Assembly: GCF_000144625.1 (NCBI RefSeq)
Contig: NC_014376.1
Location: 3,868,501-3,932,500, forward strand
Origin: [Clostridium] saccharolyticum WM1
Lineage (GTDB): Bacteria; Bacillota; Clostridia; Lachnospirales; Lachnospiraceae
DNA length: 64,000 nucleotides
Reading direction: 5' to 3'
A model generated the notes under the pieces. The model was not told the DNA's origin. It did no database searches and worked only from the letters and a program-made list of their open reading frames with translations. The position numbers and the translations under genes are program-made. Shown one piece after another: positions 43,330 to 52,954 of the stretch; the stretch's first letter is position 1, and each line of letters starts with the position of its first letter.

Positions 43330-46300
43330 TTACCTGATTTGCACTACTCCATCTACGACCCACTCTCCATTTGCATTGACAGCATAACCGTCCGGGGTAA
43401 TGGTCCCCTTAAGCATAGCGCCATATTTGTATTGCGTTGTCTGAAGATCCGGATTGAGATAATAGCATTTTCCGTTAATCCATTTCCAGCCCATAGCCAT
43501 AGCACCGTATGAGCCATCATGATTTTCGCTCATGTAGTACCAGCTGCCGTCTCCATCCAGGTACCAGCCGGTAATCATATATCCTTCTGTGTCGAAACGG
43601 TACCATGACACCTGACCTTGATAGGAACACTGATACCATTCATTTTTTGCGTATGTTCCATCTTTCTTAACCGCCTGCCAGCCTCTGGTATTCTGCTTCC
43701 ATTCTACGTTGGGATTGGTTTCACGGGACTTTGTAACCGTTCTGCCGGAATCTTCCTCTCTGTCTTTGCTGCCGGGACGGTCTGGTTTTTCGGGAATTTC
43801 TGGTTTTTCAGGAATTTCCGGCTTTTCAGGAATCTCTGGCTTTTCGGGGATGTTTGGTTCTTCTGCAAGTTTCACATCGTCTCGGTCACGAACTCGTATA
43901 CGGGGAACAGAATCCTCAGAATCACCTATGACAGTTCTGGATGAAAGTCCTACCGCAGACATATAGGCACCGATTTTCAGATCCTTTATTACCTTATCCT
44001 TCGTAATATATCCGTCGATAAAGATTCTTGCAGGTTTCCCTGACTGATCCTGGAGCATAATCGTTTCTACCAGATTATTCGGTGCATCAACGGAAATAAC
44101 CTTGCCGCTTACCGTGACCAGACTGCCCAGGTTTTTGCCCTCATAAGCTTCTTGGGTGGTTTCCTTAACAGGCTCTGGAAGTTCCTTTCTATCCGCATCA
44201 ATTACCATAAGTTTTTCTACTGCCAGCTGTCTCTCTCCCTGATAAGAAGAAGTTTTTCCAAACACTCTGATGGTCTGGCCCGTTCTTATATCTCCGGATA
44301 CGGGAAATAGATTAATTCCGCCGGTTTGATCCTGCACATAGATGCTATCAAAGAAAGCAGTATCTTTATCATAACCTGAAGCATTGGATGTAGCGATTCC
44401 TTCGATCACAAACCGCTCGCCCTCACCGGCATCCTGAACTTCCTTAATAGGCGTAATCTGTAACTGATTCGTCTTATCTAATAAATTTGCCATTATCTGG
44501 TAGTTGCTGTAATCATTGGTGGCCGCACTGTCAAAGGTCAGCTGGAAATTGCTCATGGTTGAACAGCCCGATAAATAGAGTGTAGATGCTTCACCATCAC
44601 TGACATAAAGTTCCTGGGTAGCTGCCAATACAAAACGCCCATCTAATTTCGTCAATGCGTCTCCAGATAATCCTACGCCGTCTTTATCCAGACTTTTCGT
44701 ATCTGCCGGTGCATATACAAGAGGTGCCGCTCCTGACGGAAGCATGGCGCTGTCGCTGACTGGATTTCCATTTTCATCGATTGCGTAAATGTCCGCATTG
44801 CCGTAGGTGTTGAATTTAAGACCTGCCTCCACTCCGGCCATATATGGGTTCAAATGATTATAATCAGTGCCCAGGATACCAATCACTCTGCCGTCATTGC
44901 TGGCAGCACTCTGCAACTCATCGTCTGCAAATCGGAATGCACTTCCAAGCGTTTCCAGAATCCTGTTCTGCTGAGCCGACATATGATCCCCTGCCTTGGA
45001 CTTATCACCTTTGAAACCATCGTATGCCTCATAGGTATCGCTCCAGGAACAGACCATAATCGTCTTTCCGCCCTTTTTAGCAAAAGCTCTGACCGCATCA
45101 AGCTCTGCCTCTGTATAGTTCTTATAATCCTCCCGCAGCTTCGTGCCATCGCGTCTGGAAGGTGCATTTAACAAAAGTCCAACGTACTTGTCGTCCCTTA
45201 AGGCGGCTATCAGTTCCTCACTAGTATTAAGCGTGACCATCCTGATATTGTAATCCCCCGCTAAGGCAGTGAAATTCCCCATACTGTCCTTATAATTTCC
45301 ATTCACATATTCATTATAATGACTGGCATCTATCCCAAAATATTTCATCTTCGAACTGTCACGTACGTCAATTTCCAAAGTAAAGCTGAATGATTTACGA
45401 TCGCCTTCCAGTTCCATTTGGGCGGTGGCTTCTATTACATTCACTCCTACCTTGTCAAGTTTGAACTCTTTGTTTACCGTATAAGTACCAAAGGACTTCA
45501 AATTCACATTTAAATCTTCACTTTCAAGCACCTTGTCGCCAGTTTTAAATGTCAGCCTGGTAAGTGTGGCATCTGATTCTTCGTTATTGAACGCTGTGAC
45601 TGTAAACTTCACCGGATCGCCTGTCACTGGGACGTCTGTATTACAAGTGAAGGAAGAGATACCAGCTTTTGCAGCGGAACCATACCACACAGGAGCCGTT
45701 ACGGCGATATTTTTATCCGCCTGAGTCACTCGGATATAATAATATCCTTTCTTCGCAGGAAGCTCAAATGTGAACTCTCCACTATTTCCGGTACCTTCTT
45801 TCTTTCCTGCGACTGCGCCGCCATTTGTTACTACTTCTACACTTTTGATGACATCTGACGGATCAGGGTCATCGACGCTTACAGAAATATTCAGCGTTTT
45901 CACATCATCTGACACGTCCAGGATACTTCCCATAGGTTCATCATTTAAAGTATACATGATATTTAAGTTTTTATCTTCTGTCGCGTATACATGCATATCT
46001 TTCAGCGCATTTAAAATCCCTGTCTCTGACAAATCATCTGTGAGGACGACTGTCCTGGCCGTATTGGCATTGCCCCAACGCCCTTTATGGTTATCCTGAT
46101 TATTGGAAGGTGCTAAATGCCAGCCCTTATCCAATGCTTTCGTATATTCACTGTAGCTTGGGAAATATCCGCCCGAACCGATAGAGCCTTCACCGTTGCC
46201 TACTTCCACCAAGACCATTTTGGCATCTCTTGCCGGTGTATAGTATGCAAAATCTGCAAAAGTACCAAATGTCTTGCCCGGGTGGTTAAACTGTGAAAGA

Positions 46301-49131
46301 TTCGCCAGCGGATCCGGATCAGCAGTTAAAATGTCATAGTACGCCTTCATGCCTGCATCATTTTTCTTGTCATTGAGCGTGGTATTGTTGCGGCTGACCA
46401 GTCCTGCTGAGCCGAATGTATTGATGTGGCCGGGACCGCCGGACCAGGTCATCTCAAAACCGGAAAACGCCTTTCTGGAACTGGTTTCGTTAAACGTTCT
46501 CGTCTGCTCTCTGTATTCATCCCAGATTGCCCTGCTCCCAGATGTCATAAGATCCGGGTTATTCAGCGCCTCTTTCGGATTGGGTGCATCTTTGGTATCA
46601 AAATAGTTGGAATGATCGGTAAAGGATACAAATTGTACATTGTCTTCTTCCGGTATATTGGCAAGATAATTAAGACCATCTTTGACAGACCCGGAGCCAT
46701 CCGAATAGTTTGTATGCCCATGAAGCTGTCCGAAATACGCGGAAAAAGCAGACTTGCCTATGGTAAATTTCCAGTTCTCGGTAAAAGTCTCTTTATCTTC
46801 CCGAACAATCGTCACCTGCACGTTATAATTGCCGTCTTCCAGCACCTGAGGCGAAAAAGCATAGGTTGCGCCGTCAGCGGCTGTCTCTTTAAGATTCATA
46901 GGCTGGCCGGTATATATGGCAGTACCATCTGCTTTATTGAGAGTGAGACTTACCGATGGGTTATTTCCGGAATTCGCCAGCTTGATGGAAATCTCAGGTG
47001 CTTTCACGTCTCCTGTGGCTTTATTTCTCTCAGGGGTAACCGCAAGTACCTGGGGCTTGTCATTGATAAGGATCTTCACAATCCCGCTCTCTGCTTCGAG
47101 ACCCGTTTTATCTTTCGCTTTGAATTTTATGTATAAGGCCTGCTGACCCTTCGCAAAGTTTTCTGCCGGAATGACTGTCTCATAGTTATTGGTATCCTGG
47201 TTAAATGTCATGGACTGTGACTTGCCCTGCGCATCTTCTGAGGGTCCGAAAAGACACTCCACACTCGCCACGCCCACATTGTCCCTGACCTGGACGGATA
47301 TGGGATACTCCTGCTCCGGTCTTGCATCAATATAGGTGCTTAAGGTTATGACTGGTGGTTTGGTGTCATTTTTTACATAATAGACTGGAAAACCATTTTT
47401 CTCTTCTGTGCCGGTGTATAGCTGAATCGTCTGATTATATCTGCCTACCATGGCAGTCAGGTCCACGGTCTCCCCCTCTTCGACGCCTTCCGGATATGGA
47501 GCTGCCTGATAAATATTAATGGTGCCGGTTGCATCAGTCACAGGCGTACTGCCTGATGTATTGAGCTTGCCAAGTCTGACATCTTCTATCAGGACAACCC
47601 GGTCAATCAGCCCGCTTTTCTCTAAATCAGCGGTATCTGCCATAGCTTTTATCTGATTGATGGTATACTTCACAGGCGGTATCGATGCCTCATCCTGCTT
47701 AGTAACCACTTTTGCTTTATCTTTCGTGGATGTTATCTGAGGCATCCCATAGCGGATCTGGTAATCTCCCGTGATTTCCAGTATATCACCGATCCTGGCA
47801 TCATCCGGTGCGGCTCCATAAATATAGATACTGTACTGGCTGCCATCGATGATTGACTGGAGCACCGGATTTCCATATGTCGTGGCCAGATATGACAGCT
47901 CCCCTGTAACCGTCACATCTTTTGTATTCTGGCCCAATGCCAGCACATCTTTAATGGTCATCACTTTACCGGCTTCACGGACTGTATAAGAAAATTCAGC
48001 GATTTCACTGTCCTCCAGTCCTTCCTTAACTGCACGCACATAATAGGTAACCGGTTCATCAATCATCAGCTTAGCATCAGCTGAATATGTAATCCATTCT
48101 TCGGCAGTCTTAGACTCCGTATTATACTCTATGGCAGCATCTGATGTAGCTGTAGAAAAGGTGAGCTGCGTACCTTTCAGCACCTGTCCGGCAGCCGGTG
48201 CAGCAACAGGCGTCTTACATTTCGTTTCTTCCGGATCAGTTCCGCCGCCTTCCTCATAGGAACTGTTGCGCGCCTCAGGTGTTCCGATCTTGAAATCAGC
48301 GCTGTTGTCATCGGTATCCACTGCCGGGTCCTTGCGGATAGCGGCGGTAGAATTTGACATTGCTGCGGCAGGTTTGGTCTCATACTCCTGGGCGCCGCCA
48401 ATCCCTACTAAATCAACAAGATTTTCATCGCTTTTATCTGTGATCTTCTCGCTGTCATTGGACAATGCCGCTGCCCCTTCTTTTGCAGACATTGCAATTA
48501 TACCCACAGCGTCTGGTTCTGGAAGTTCTGGCGCATTATCTTTATTCTCCCCATCTGCTTCCTTTATCAGATAGTAACCGCCTGCTTTAATCGTACCTGT
48601 GAGTTCCGTTAACAGCTTACCGTCTGTACCTGGATTATAGGTACTGAACGTGTTTTTAGCCAGCCACTGCACGGACCACCCATCCAGGCTCACATCTTCA
48701 TCAGTAGGATTGTACAGCTCAATAAAATCACTCTTATATACCGCTTTGCTATTGCCGCCGCCGCCGTATACCTGGCTGATCACTACATGGTCTGCCGTAC
48801 TGCTTTCTCTGAGAGCGGGTTTATCTTCTCCCGTATCCATAACATCGGCATCCTTTTTTAGATCGCCCTTATCGCCTGTATCGCCCTTATCGCCTGAATC
48901 ACCTGTATCGCCTGTATCTCCCGTATCTTCTTCCGTCTTTTCGGGAATGTCTTCATCCGTGTCCTTGTCTGCTTCGCTGGGGGTGGCTCTATCCTCCCTC
49001 CCACCGGAACCTTCTGCCTCATACGCATTTGGCGGGTTTAAGTCTGTCTCAATCGCATAACCAGGTACGACTGACATATTCATACACATGGCAACTGACA
49101 GAAACAAACTTAACAGCTTCTTACCGTTCAT
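43330..49131 (-). CDS. Large secreted multidomain protein: lamin-tail, OB-fold, PHP phosphoesterase and cell-wall-binding repeats
   Basis: The 1933-residue protein has a signal peptide (to about residue 27) and an acidic linker with GDTGDT/GDKGDT repeats (about 70-92). A lamin-tail domain follows (HVVISQVYGGGG near 114), then a chitobiase-C-like segment near 305-385 and OB-fold nucleic-acid-type domains near 390-590. A CehA/McbA-type PHP domain contains FGQLHGHTNYSDGSG near 799-813. After Ig/CARDB-like modules near 1165-1260 come a flavodoxin-like segment (FGIDASHY near 1268), more OB-folds near 1540-1720, IPEKPE repeats near 1735-1770 and choline-binding-type repeats (GWYLDGDGSWYY) to the end. 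YhcR-type secreted nucleases/nucleotidases combine similar modules. It is likely a surface phosphoesterase acting on nucleic acid or phosphate esters; the substrate is unknown. Confidence 0.85.
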   Translation of the reverse strand: MNGKKLLSLFLSVAMCMNMSVVPGYAIETDLNPPNAYEAEGSGGREDRATPSEADKDTDEDIPEKTEEDTGDTGDTGDSGDKGDTGDKGDLKKDADVMDTGEDKPALRESSTADHVVISQVYGGGGNSKAVYKSDFIELYNPTDEDVSLDGWSVQWLAKNTFSTYNPGTDGKLLTELTGTIKAGGYYLIKEADGENKDNAPELPEPDAVGIIAMSAKEGAAALSNDSEKITDKSDENLVDLVGIGGAQEYETKPAAAMSNSTAAIRKDPAVDTDDNSADFKIGTPEARNSSYEEGGGTDPEETKCKTPVAAPAAGQVLKGTQLTFSTATSDAAIEYNTESKTAEEWITYSADAKLMIDEPVTYYVRAVKEGLEDSEIAEFSYTVREAGKVMTIKDVLALGQNTKDVTVTGELSYLATTYGNPVLQSIIDGSQYSIYIYGAAPDDARIGDILEITGDYQIRYGMPQITSTKDKAKVVTKQDEASIPPVKYTINQIKAMADTADLEKSGLIDRVVLIEDVRLGKLNTSGSTPVTDATGTINIYQAAPYPEGVEEGETVDLTAMVGRYNQTIQLYTGTEEKNGFPVYYVKNDTKPPVITLSTYIDARPEQEYPISVQVRDNVGVASVECLFGPSEDAQGKSQSMTFNQDTNNYETVIPAENFAKGQQALYIKFKAKDKTGLEAESGIVKILINDKPQVLAVTPERNKATGDVKAPEISIKLANSGNNPSVSLTLNKADGTAIYTGQPMNLKETAADGATYAFSPQVLEDGNYNVQVTIVREDKETFTENWKFTIGKSAFSAYFGQLHGHTNYSDGSGSVKDGLNYLANIPEEDNVQFVSFTDHSNYFDTKDAPNPKEALNNPDLMTSGSRAIWDEYREQTRTFNETSSRKAFSGFEMTWSGGPGHINTFGSAGLVSRNNTTLNDKKNDAGMKAYYDILTADPDPLANLSQFNHPGKTFGTFADFAYYTPARDAKMVLVEVGNGEGSIGSGGYFPSYSEYTKALDKGWHLAPSNNQDNHKGRWGNANTARTVVLTDDLSETGILNALKDMHVYATEDKNLNIMYTLNDEPMGSILDVSDDVKTLNISVSVDDPDPSDVIKSVEVVTNGGAVAGKKEGTGNSGEFTFELPAKKGYYYIRVTQADKNIAVTAPVWYGSAAKAGISSFTCNTDVPVTGDPVKFTVTAFNNEESDATLTRLTFKTGDKVLESEDLNVNLKSFGTYTVNKEFKLDKVGVNVIEATAQMELEGDRKSFSFTLEIDVRDSSKMKYFGIDASHYNEYVNGNYKDSMGNFTALAGDYNIRMVTLNTSEELIAALRDDKYVGLLLNAPSRRDGTKLREDYKNYTEAELDAVRAFAKKGGKTIMVCSWSDTYEAYDGFKGDKSKAGDHMSAQQNRILETLGSAFRFADDELQSAASNDGRVIGILGTDYNHLNPYMAGVEAGLKFNTYGNADIYAIDENGNPVSDSAMLPSGAAPLVYAPADTKSLDKDGVGLSGDALTKLDGRFVLAATQELYVSDGEASTLYLSGCSTMSNFQLTFDSAATNDYSNYQIMANLLDKTNQLQITPIKEVQDAGEGERFVIEGIATSNASGYDKDTAFFDSIYVQDQTGGINLFPVSGDIRTGQTIRVFGKTSSYQGERQLAVEKLMVIDADRKELPEPVKETTQEAYEGKNLGSLVTVSGKVISVDAPNNLVETIMLQDQSGKPARIFIDGYITKDKVIKDLKIGAYMSAVGLSSRTVIGDSEDSVPRIRVRDRDDVKLAEEPNIPEKPEIPEKPEIPEKPEIPEKPDRPGSKDREEDSGRTVTKSRETNPNVEWKQNTRGWQAVKKDGTYAKNEWYQCSYQGQVSWYRFDTEGYMITGWYLDGDGSWYYMSENHDGSYGAMAMGWKWINGKCYYLNPDLQTTQYKYGAMLKGTITPDGYAVNANGEWVVDGVVQIR

Positions 49132-49247
49132 AATTTCTTTTATCTCCTTCCTTTTTATTGGTTTTACTTGTCTTTAATTTTATTAATGAAAATTAGAAAA
49201 AATCACCAATTTTATAGATAAATTTAATGTAAAATCAGTAAAAATCA

Positions 49248-50474
49248 TCAATACTTCTTTCTGTTTTTTCTTTGCTTTCCCTTCACCGGCATGTCCGCCG
49301 CATTCGTTCTGGTGCACATAAACGCACTTAGGAACGATACGAGCGGCACAGTCATTACAATGCCTATGGACCCCGAGATCCCCTGTATAATTTCCAGCGC
49401 CATCATGTCACTGTTAAAAATCTGCAAATATGGATAATCAAAGATCCGGAACAATATCAACATATTGAGAGCTGAACCAGCAAAAGCTAATATCAGCGTG
49501 TTAGCCATAGTACCCATGGCATCCCTGCCAATATTTATACCAGACCGAATCAGTTTTTGTCTGTTTAGCTCTGGATTCAGCTGATGCACCTCAAATACGG
49601 CTGATGTAATCGTCATAGCCACATCCATAACTGCTCCAAGTGCTGCAATGAGTATGGCACTAATAAGCAGGCCGCTGATATTCAGGCTTGTCCCACCTGT
49701 ACGGAGCACTAATTCTTCTGCCTCCGGCATATTAAAACCGTTGATCGGCGTAGCCGCCGCCGTGAGAGCAGCTGCTGCTCCTGCCATTGCTACACCGCCT
49801 ACGCACCCAATGGTTGCACAGAGGGTTTTCCTTGATAATCCATTTAACAGGATCAATGAAACGGCCGTGGTGACAGCAGCTATGACAATGGAGGACAATA
49901 TAGGGTTGATTCCATGCCTGATCATGGGAATCAGCAAAAACCAGATATCCACCATAGCAAATGCAAGCCCCAGCATAGCGGCTATTCCTTTTTTTCCTCC
50001 TAATACAGCTAAAAACAGCAGGAATATCACCGTCAGCCCAAGCAATGCAGGTCCCCTGTTGTAATTAGGTATGGAGGCAATATAGGAACGTCCACTGGCA
50101 TCCATATCCATCCTGACAATGACCTTTGTGCCTGCTTTTAAGTCCACATTGTTGTATCCACTCATATAATTGACTGCCGGCAATATCTTCCCCCGGTCCT
50201 CACCGCTGTCGATCTGTAGATAGACTTCCTGCACTCCTATGCGCAGCCCCTCTGTCCAGTCTTCTGTTTTCCCCTCATCACGGATGAGTTCCGTCACATG
50301 TGCCCTGGCAAATTTTATCTGGCTTGCCGCTGTCGGCACTTCTCCCGGCAGCGGCTGATTGATCCATACGAGAATTGCTATATATACCAGGATAAAAAGA
50401 AATGACGCCATAAGTTTTATACAGAATTTTTTTTGATTTTTCATTTTTACAATACGCCTTTCTGATTCAGGCAC
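49248..50474 (-). CDS. YibE/F-family multipass membrane protein
   Basis: The protein has 408 residues if the GTG at 50474 is used, or 398 from the ATG at 50444; ribosome sites are weak for both. One N-terminal helix is followed by an extracytoplasmic domain (about 45-145), then seven or eight helices with YibE/F-like Gly/Ala-rich segments (IGCVGGVAMAGAAAALTAAATP near 225; ISGLLISAILIAALGAVMDVAMTI near 265). The family has no firm function. The gene lies 116 bp upstream of the large secreted protein gene on the same strand, so a role in its export or in surface nucleotide/ion handling is possible. Confidence 0.75.
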   Translation of the reverse strand: MPESERRIVKMKNQKKFCIKLMASFLFILVYIAILVWINQPLPGEVPTAASQIKFARAHVTELIRDEGKTEDWTEGLRIGVQEVYLQIDSGEDRGKILPAVNYMSGYNNVDLKAGTKVIVRMDMDASGRSYIASIPNYNRGPALLGLTVIFLLFLAVLGGKKGIAAMLGLAFAMVDIWFLLIPMIRHGINPILSSIVIAAVTTAVSLILLNGLSRKTLCATIGCVGGVAMAGAAAALTAAATPINGFNMPEAEELVLRTGGTSLNISGLLISAILIAALGAVMDVAMTITSAVFEVHQLNPELNRQKLIRSGINIGRDAMGTMANTLILAFAGSALNMLILFRIFDYPYLQIFNSDMMALEIIQGISGSIGIVMTVPLVSFLSAFMCTRTNAADMPVKGKQRKNRKKY

Positions 50475-50889
50475 TGCAGTGATACCCCCTGCGCCTTTTG
50501 TCCTGTTTATTTTGAATGATACTTAAGCTGCAATGCCGAAAAACGCAGCGCCCGTAAGGATGATAATAAAAATAGCATTCTGTATAATTTTATTCCGGTT
50601 CCAACCACTTCAGTACTCCTTTTGGATAAAAATGTTTGGTGTAAATCCCATTTCTTCATGGAATGGCCTCTGCAGCAACCTTAAGACTTTTTGCTTTATT
50701 TTACCGGCTCAATATGGTGGACATGTGATCAAACCTGACAGTCGGCTGTTGAAAGATTCCCATATAAAAAAAACAGGCCAGAAAGTCTGTAAATATCAGA
50801 CATTTCTGACCTGAAAGGCAAAAATTTCAAGCTGTTACAGCCGTAGGTTCACAGCCTTTGCTCTATTGTTATAGCGTTTTCAAAGAGTC
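50475..50889. other. Non-coding region upstream of the YibE/F gene
   Basis: Apart from the hairpin at 50774-50813 I see no gene. Short open stretches at about 50533-50760 do not form a recognisable protein on either strand. Confidence 0.4.
50774..50813 (-). terminator. Hairpin related to the terminator at 43239-43280
   Basis: CAGGCCAGAAAGTCTG and CAGACATTTCTGACCTG pair with two mismatches around an A/T-rich loop. On the minus strand it is followed by TTTTTTTTAT. It lies downstream of the decayed oxidoreductase, probably its former terminator, and shares sequence with the terminator of the large secreted protein gene. Confidence 0.65.
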
Positions 50890-51150
50890 AGCCATGGTCA
50901 TGGAGCCCTTCATCCGTGATCTCTACGATAGTTTTCCGAACTGGAAATCCGCCCCGTCAAGCCTTGCATAGACGGTTTCATGATCACCGGCATTGCTGGA
51001 TTGTCCTCTGGCACAAAGGGTCACTGTGATGGCTCCATGGCAGATCACCGTCCTTGCCACATCCATGGCGGAATTGCCCATACCGATGATTGCTACCGTC
51101 TCTCAAGGTCATAGGCATCGGGATTTGCCAGATAATCAATACACCCAAAA
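50890..51150 (-). pseudogene. Decayed GltD-like NAD(P)H-dependent FAD oxidoreductase fragment
   Basis: On the minus strand the pieces IDYLANPDAYDL and VAIIGMGNSAMDVARTVICH are in different frames, with a stop between them. The second is the NAD(P)H-binding G-x-G-N-x-A-x-D-x-A-R-T motif of glutamate synthase small subunit-like oxidoreductases. It continues to GADFQFGKL, then a stop, and in another frame EITDEGLHDHG. At least two frameshifts and loss of both ends mark it as a relic. The flank at 51150-51287 is AT-rich and has no gene. Confidence 0.65.
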
Positions 51151-51287
51151 TAATAAAATCAATAGACAGCCTACAGGTACAGAAAAAATTAAATTTAGAC
51201 AAATATATATCGGAAGCAAAAAAGAATCCGCAGATAAGGGCGAAGAAAATATTCAACGCCGGTATCCCGGATTCTATGTTTATATAA

Positions 51288-51812
51288 TTATTTGCCCTCG
51301 TAGGTGATCACGGCTTCCACATCATACCCTTTCAGCTTATCTCTGCCGTTTAATCCTGCAAGCTCCATAATAAAGCAGATCTTCACCACTTCTCCGCCAA
51401 GCTCCTCGATCAGTTTAATGATGGCTTCAATGGTACCGCCTGTGGCGATCAGATCATCAATGATAACTACCTTTTGTCCCGGCTTAATGGAATCCTTGTG
51501 GATCTCAACGGTGGCCGTGCCGTATTCCAGCTCATAATCAGCAGACAGGACCTCTCTTGGAAGCTTGCCTTTCTTTCTCACGGGAACAAACCCCTTGTGC
51601 TCTGCATAGGCCACTGGAACACCAAAGATAAAGCCTCTTGACTCCGGTCCCACTACCGCATCATATTCCACCCCTTTTAACATCTCCCGGATTCCATCCA
51701 CTGCCATGGAAAGCCCGTCCGGGTCCTCCAGAATGGTTGTCACATCCCGGAATATAATTCCTTCCTCGGGAAAATCCGGAATGCTTGTGACATATTCTTC
51801 TAATTTTTTCAT
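51288..51812 (-). CDS. apt: Adenine phosphoribosyltransferase
   Basis: The protein has 174 residues from the ATG at 51812 (ACGAGG 7 nt upstream); upstream in-frame codons overlap xerD. The PRPP-binding loop is VVIIDDLIATGGT near 122, with IPDFPEEGIIFRDVT near 10 and VVGPESRGFIFG near 51 typical of Apt. It converts adenine and PRPP to AMP. It would recycle adenine released from MTA or 5'-deoxyadenosine by a nucleosidase, supplying a loose functional link to the mtnK cluster. The 39-bp spacing to xerD suggests cotranscription. Confidence 0.95.
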   Translation of the reverse strand: MKKLEEYVTSIPDFPEEGIIFRDVTTILEDPDGLSMAVDGIREMLKGVEYDAVVGPESRGFIFGVPVAYAEHKGFVPVRKKGKLPREVLSADYELEYGTATVEIHKDSIKPGQKVVIIDDLIATGGTIEAIIKLIEELGGEVVKICFIMELAGLNGRDKLKGYDVEAVITYEGK

Positions 51813-51850
51813 CGTCATACCTCGTATTGTCATAATTTGTAAAATGCTTC

Positions 51851-52744
51851 TCACCCTCTAGGATGGGCACCTGTATAGGATCGGCGCAGGTCTTCCCCCT
51901 GGGTATAGTTCATATACATCTGGGTGGTAGCCATGTCGGAATGGCCCAGCATGGCCTGTACTGCATGGATGTCCGCTCCATTGCGGAGCAGATGGGCCGC
52001 AAAGGAGTGGCGCAGGGTGTGAGGCGTAATGTCTGCCTTGATCCCGGCCTTATCCCCATAAAATTTTATGATCTTCCAGAATCCCTGGCGGCTCATGGAT
52101 TTTCCGTTACAGTTGGTAAACAGCCACGGGGACTCCTGATCCCGGAGAAAATACACCCGGCCCCGTTCCATGTAAGCCGAAAGTGCAAGCTTGGCCACCT
52201 TTCCAAAAGGAACCATGCGTTCCTTGTGTTCATCCCGGCAGGTGATATATCCGATGGACAGATTCACGTCGGTTTTTTTTAAATGGATGAGCTCAGACAC
52301 CCGGATGCCGGTTGCATAAAGCAGCTCCAGCATGGCCCGGTCCCGAAGCTCCTTTGGAGTTTCCCCGCCCGGCTGGCTCAAAAGGCTGTTTACCTCATCC
52401 ACCGTCAAAATAGTAGGCGCCTTTTTCTCCACCTTAGGCGCCTTTAATAACTCCGCCGGATCCTTCTGGATTCTCCCTTCCTTGCATTCAAAATGAAAAA
52501 ACGCTTTCATGGAAGCCAGACAGCGTGAAATGGTAGTGGTAGCCTTCCCTTCCTTCTCCAGATGCAGGATGTAGGAAGTAAGACTGGTCTTTGTCACCTT
52601 GTCCACCTCACGGATCCCCTGCTGCTCTAAAAAGGAAGCCAACTGCATCAAATCCCTCTGATAAGATACCTCTGTATTTTTTGATGTTTTTTTTATCTCC
52701 CTTAAATAAATGATAAAATCATTAATCTCTGCTACCATCTCCAT
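51851..52744 (-). CDS. xerD: Site-specific tyrosine recombinase XerD-like
   Basis: The 297-residue length is standard for XerC/XerD. The SAM-like N-terminal core-binding domain is followed by the catalytic domain with Arg in LYATGIRVSEL near 146, the HTLRHSFAAHLL box near 241, LGHSDMATTQMYMNY near 265 and the nucleophile Tyr. It resolves chromosome dimers at dif. The chromosomal position beside apt, spoIIM and nudF and the lack of mobile genes argue for a housekeeping recombinase rather than an element integrase. Confidence 0.9.
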   Translation of the reverse strand: MEMVAEINDFIIYLREIKKTSKNTEVSYQRDLMQLASFLEQQGIREVDKVTKTSLTSYILHLEKEGKATTTISRCLASMKAFFHFECKEGRIQKDPAELLKAPKVEKKAPTILTVDEVNSLLSQPGGETPKELRDRAMLELLYATGIRVSELIHLKKTDVNLSIGYITCRDEHKERMVPFGKVAKLALSAYMERGRVYFLRDQESPWLFTNCNGKSMSRQGFWKIIKFYGDKAGIKADITPHTLRHSFAAHLLRNGADIHAVQAMLGHSDMATTQMYMNYTQGEDLRRSYTGAHPRG

Positions 52745-52954
52745 ATCCCCCGACCTTCCGGCTTCAAAAATGCCCTAAAAATGAGGCTTCTTCCTAACAT
52801 TATATAGACTATTTTCGATAAAATCAAACACATTTTTCCCACCATTCTAACATTTTGGGATTACTTTACATAACATGTACAAGATATTGGTAATGCTTGA
52901 TCTTTTTTCGCAAGATATGGGGAAATGGACCGATTATTTTTTTTAATATTTTCT
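52745..52954. other. Spacer between xerD and spoIIM
   Basis: An AT-rich stretch of 210 bp holding the xerD upstream region. No gene or clear terminator is seen. Confidence 0.4.

Noticed and set aside
51851..52744. XerD-like recombinase considered as the integrase of a mobile element
   Set aside because: Standard XerD length and housekeeping neighbours; no attachment repeats or element genes next to it.
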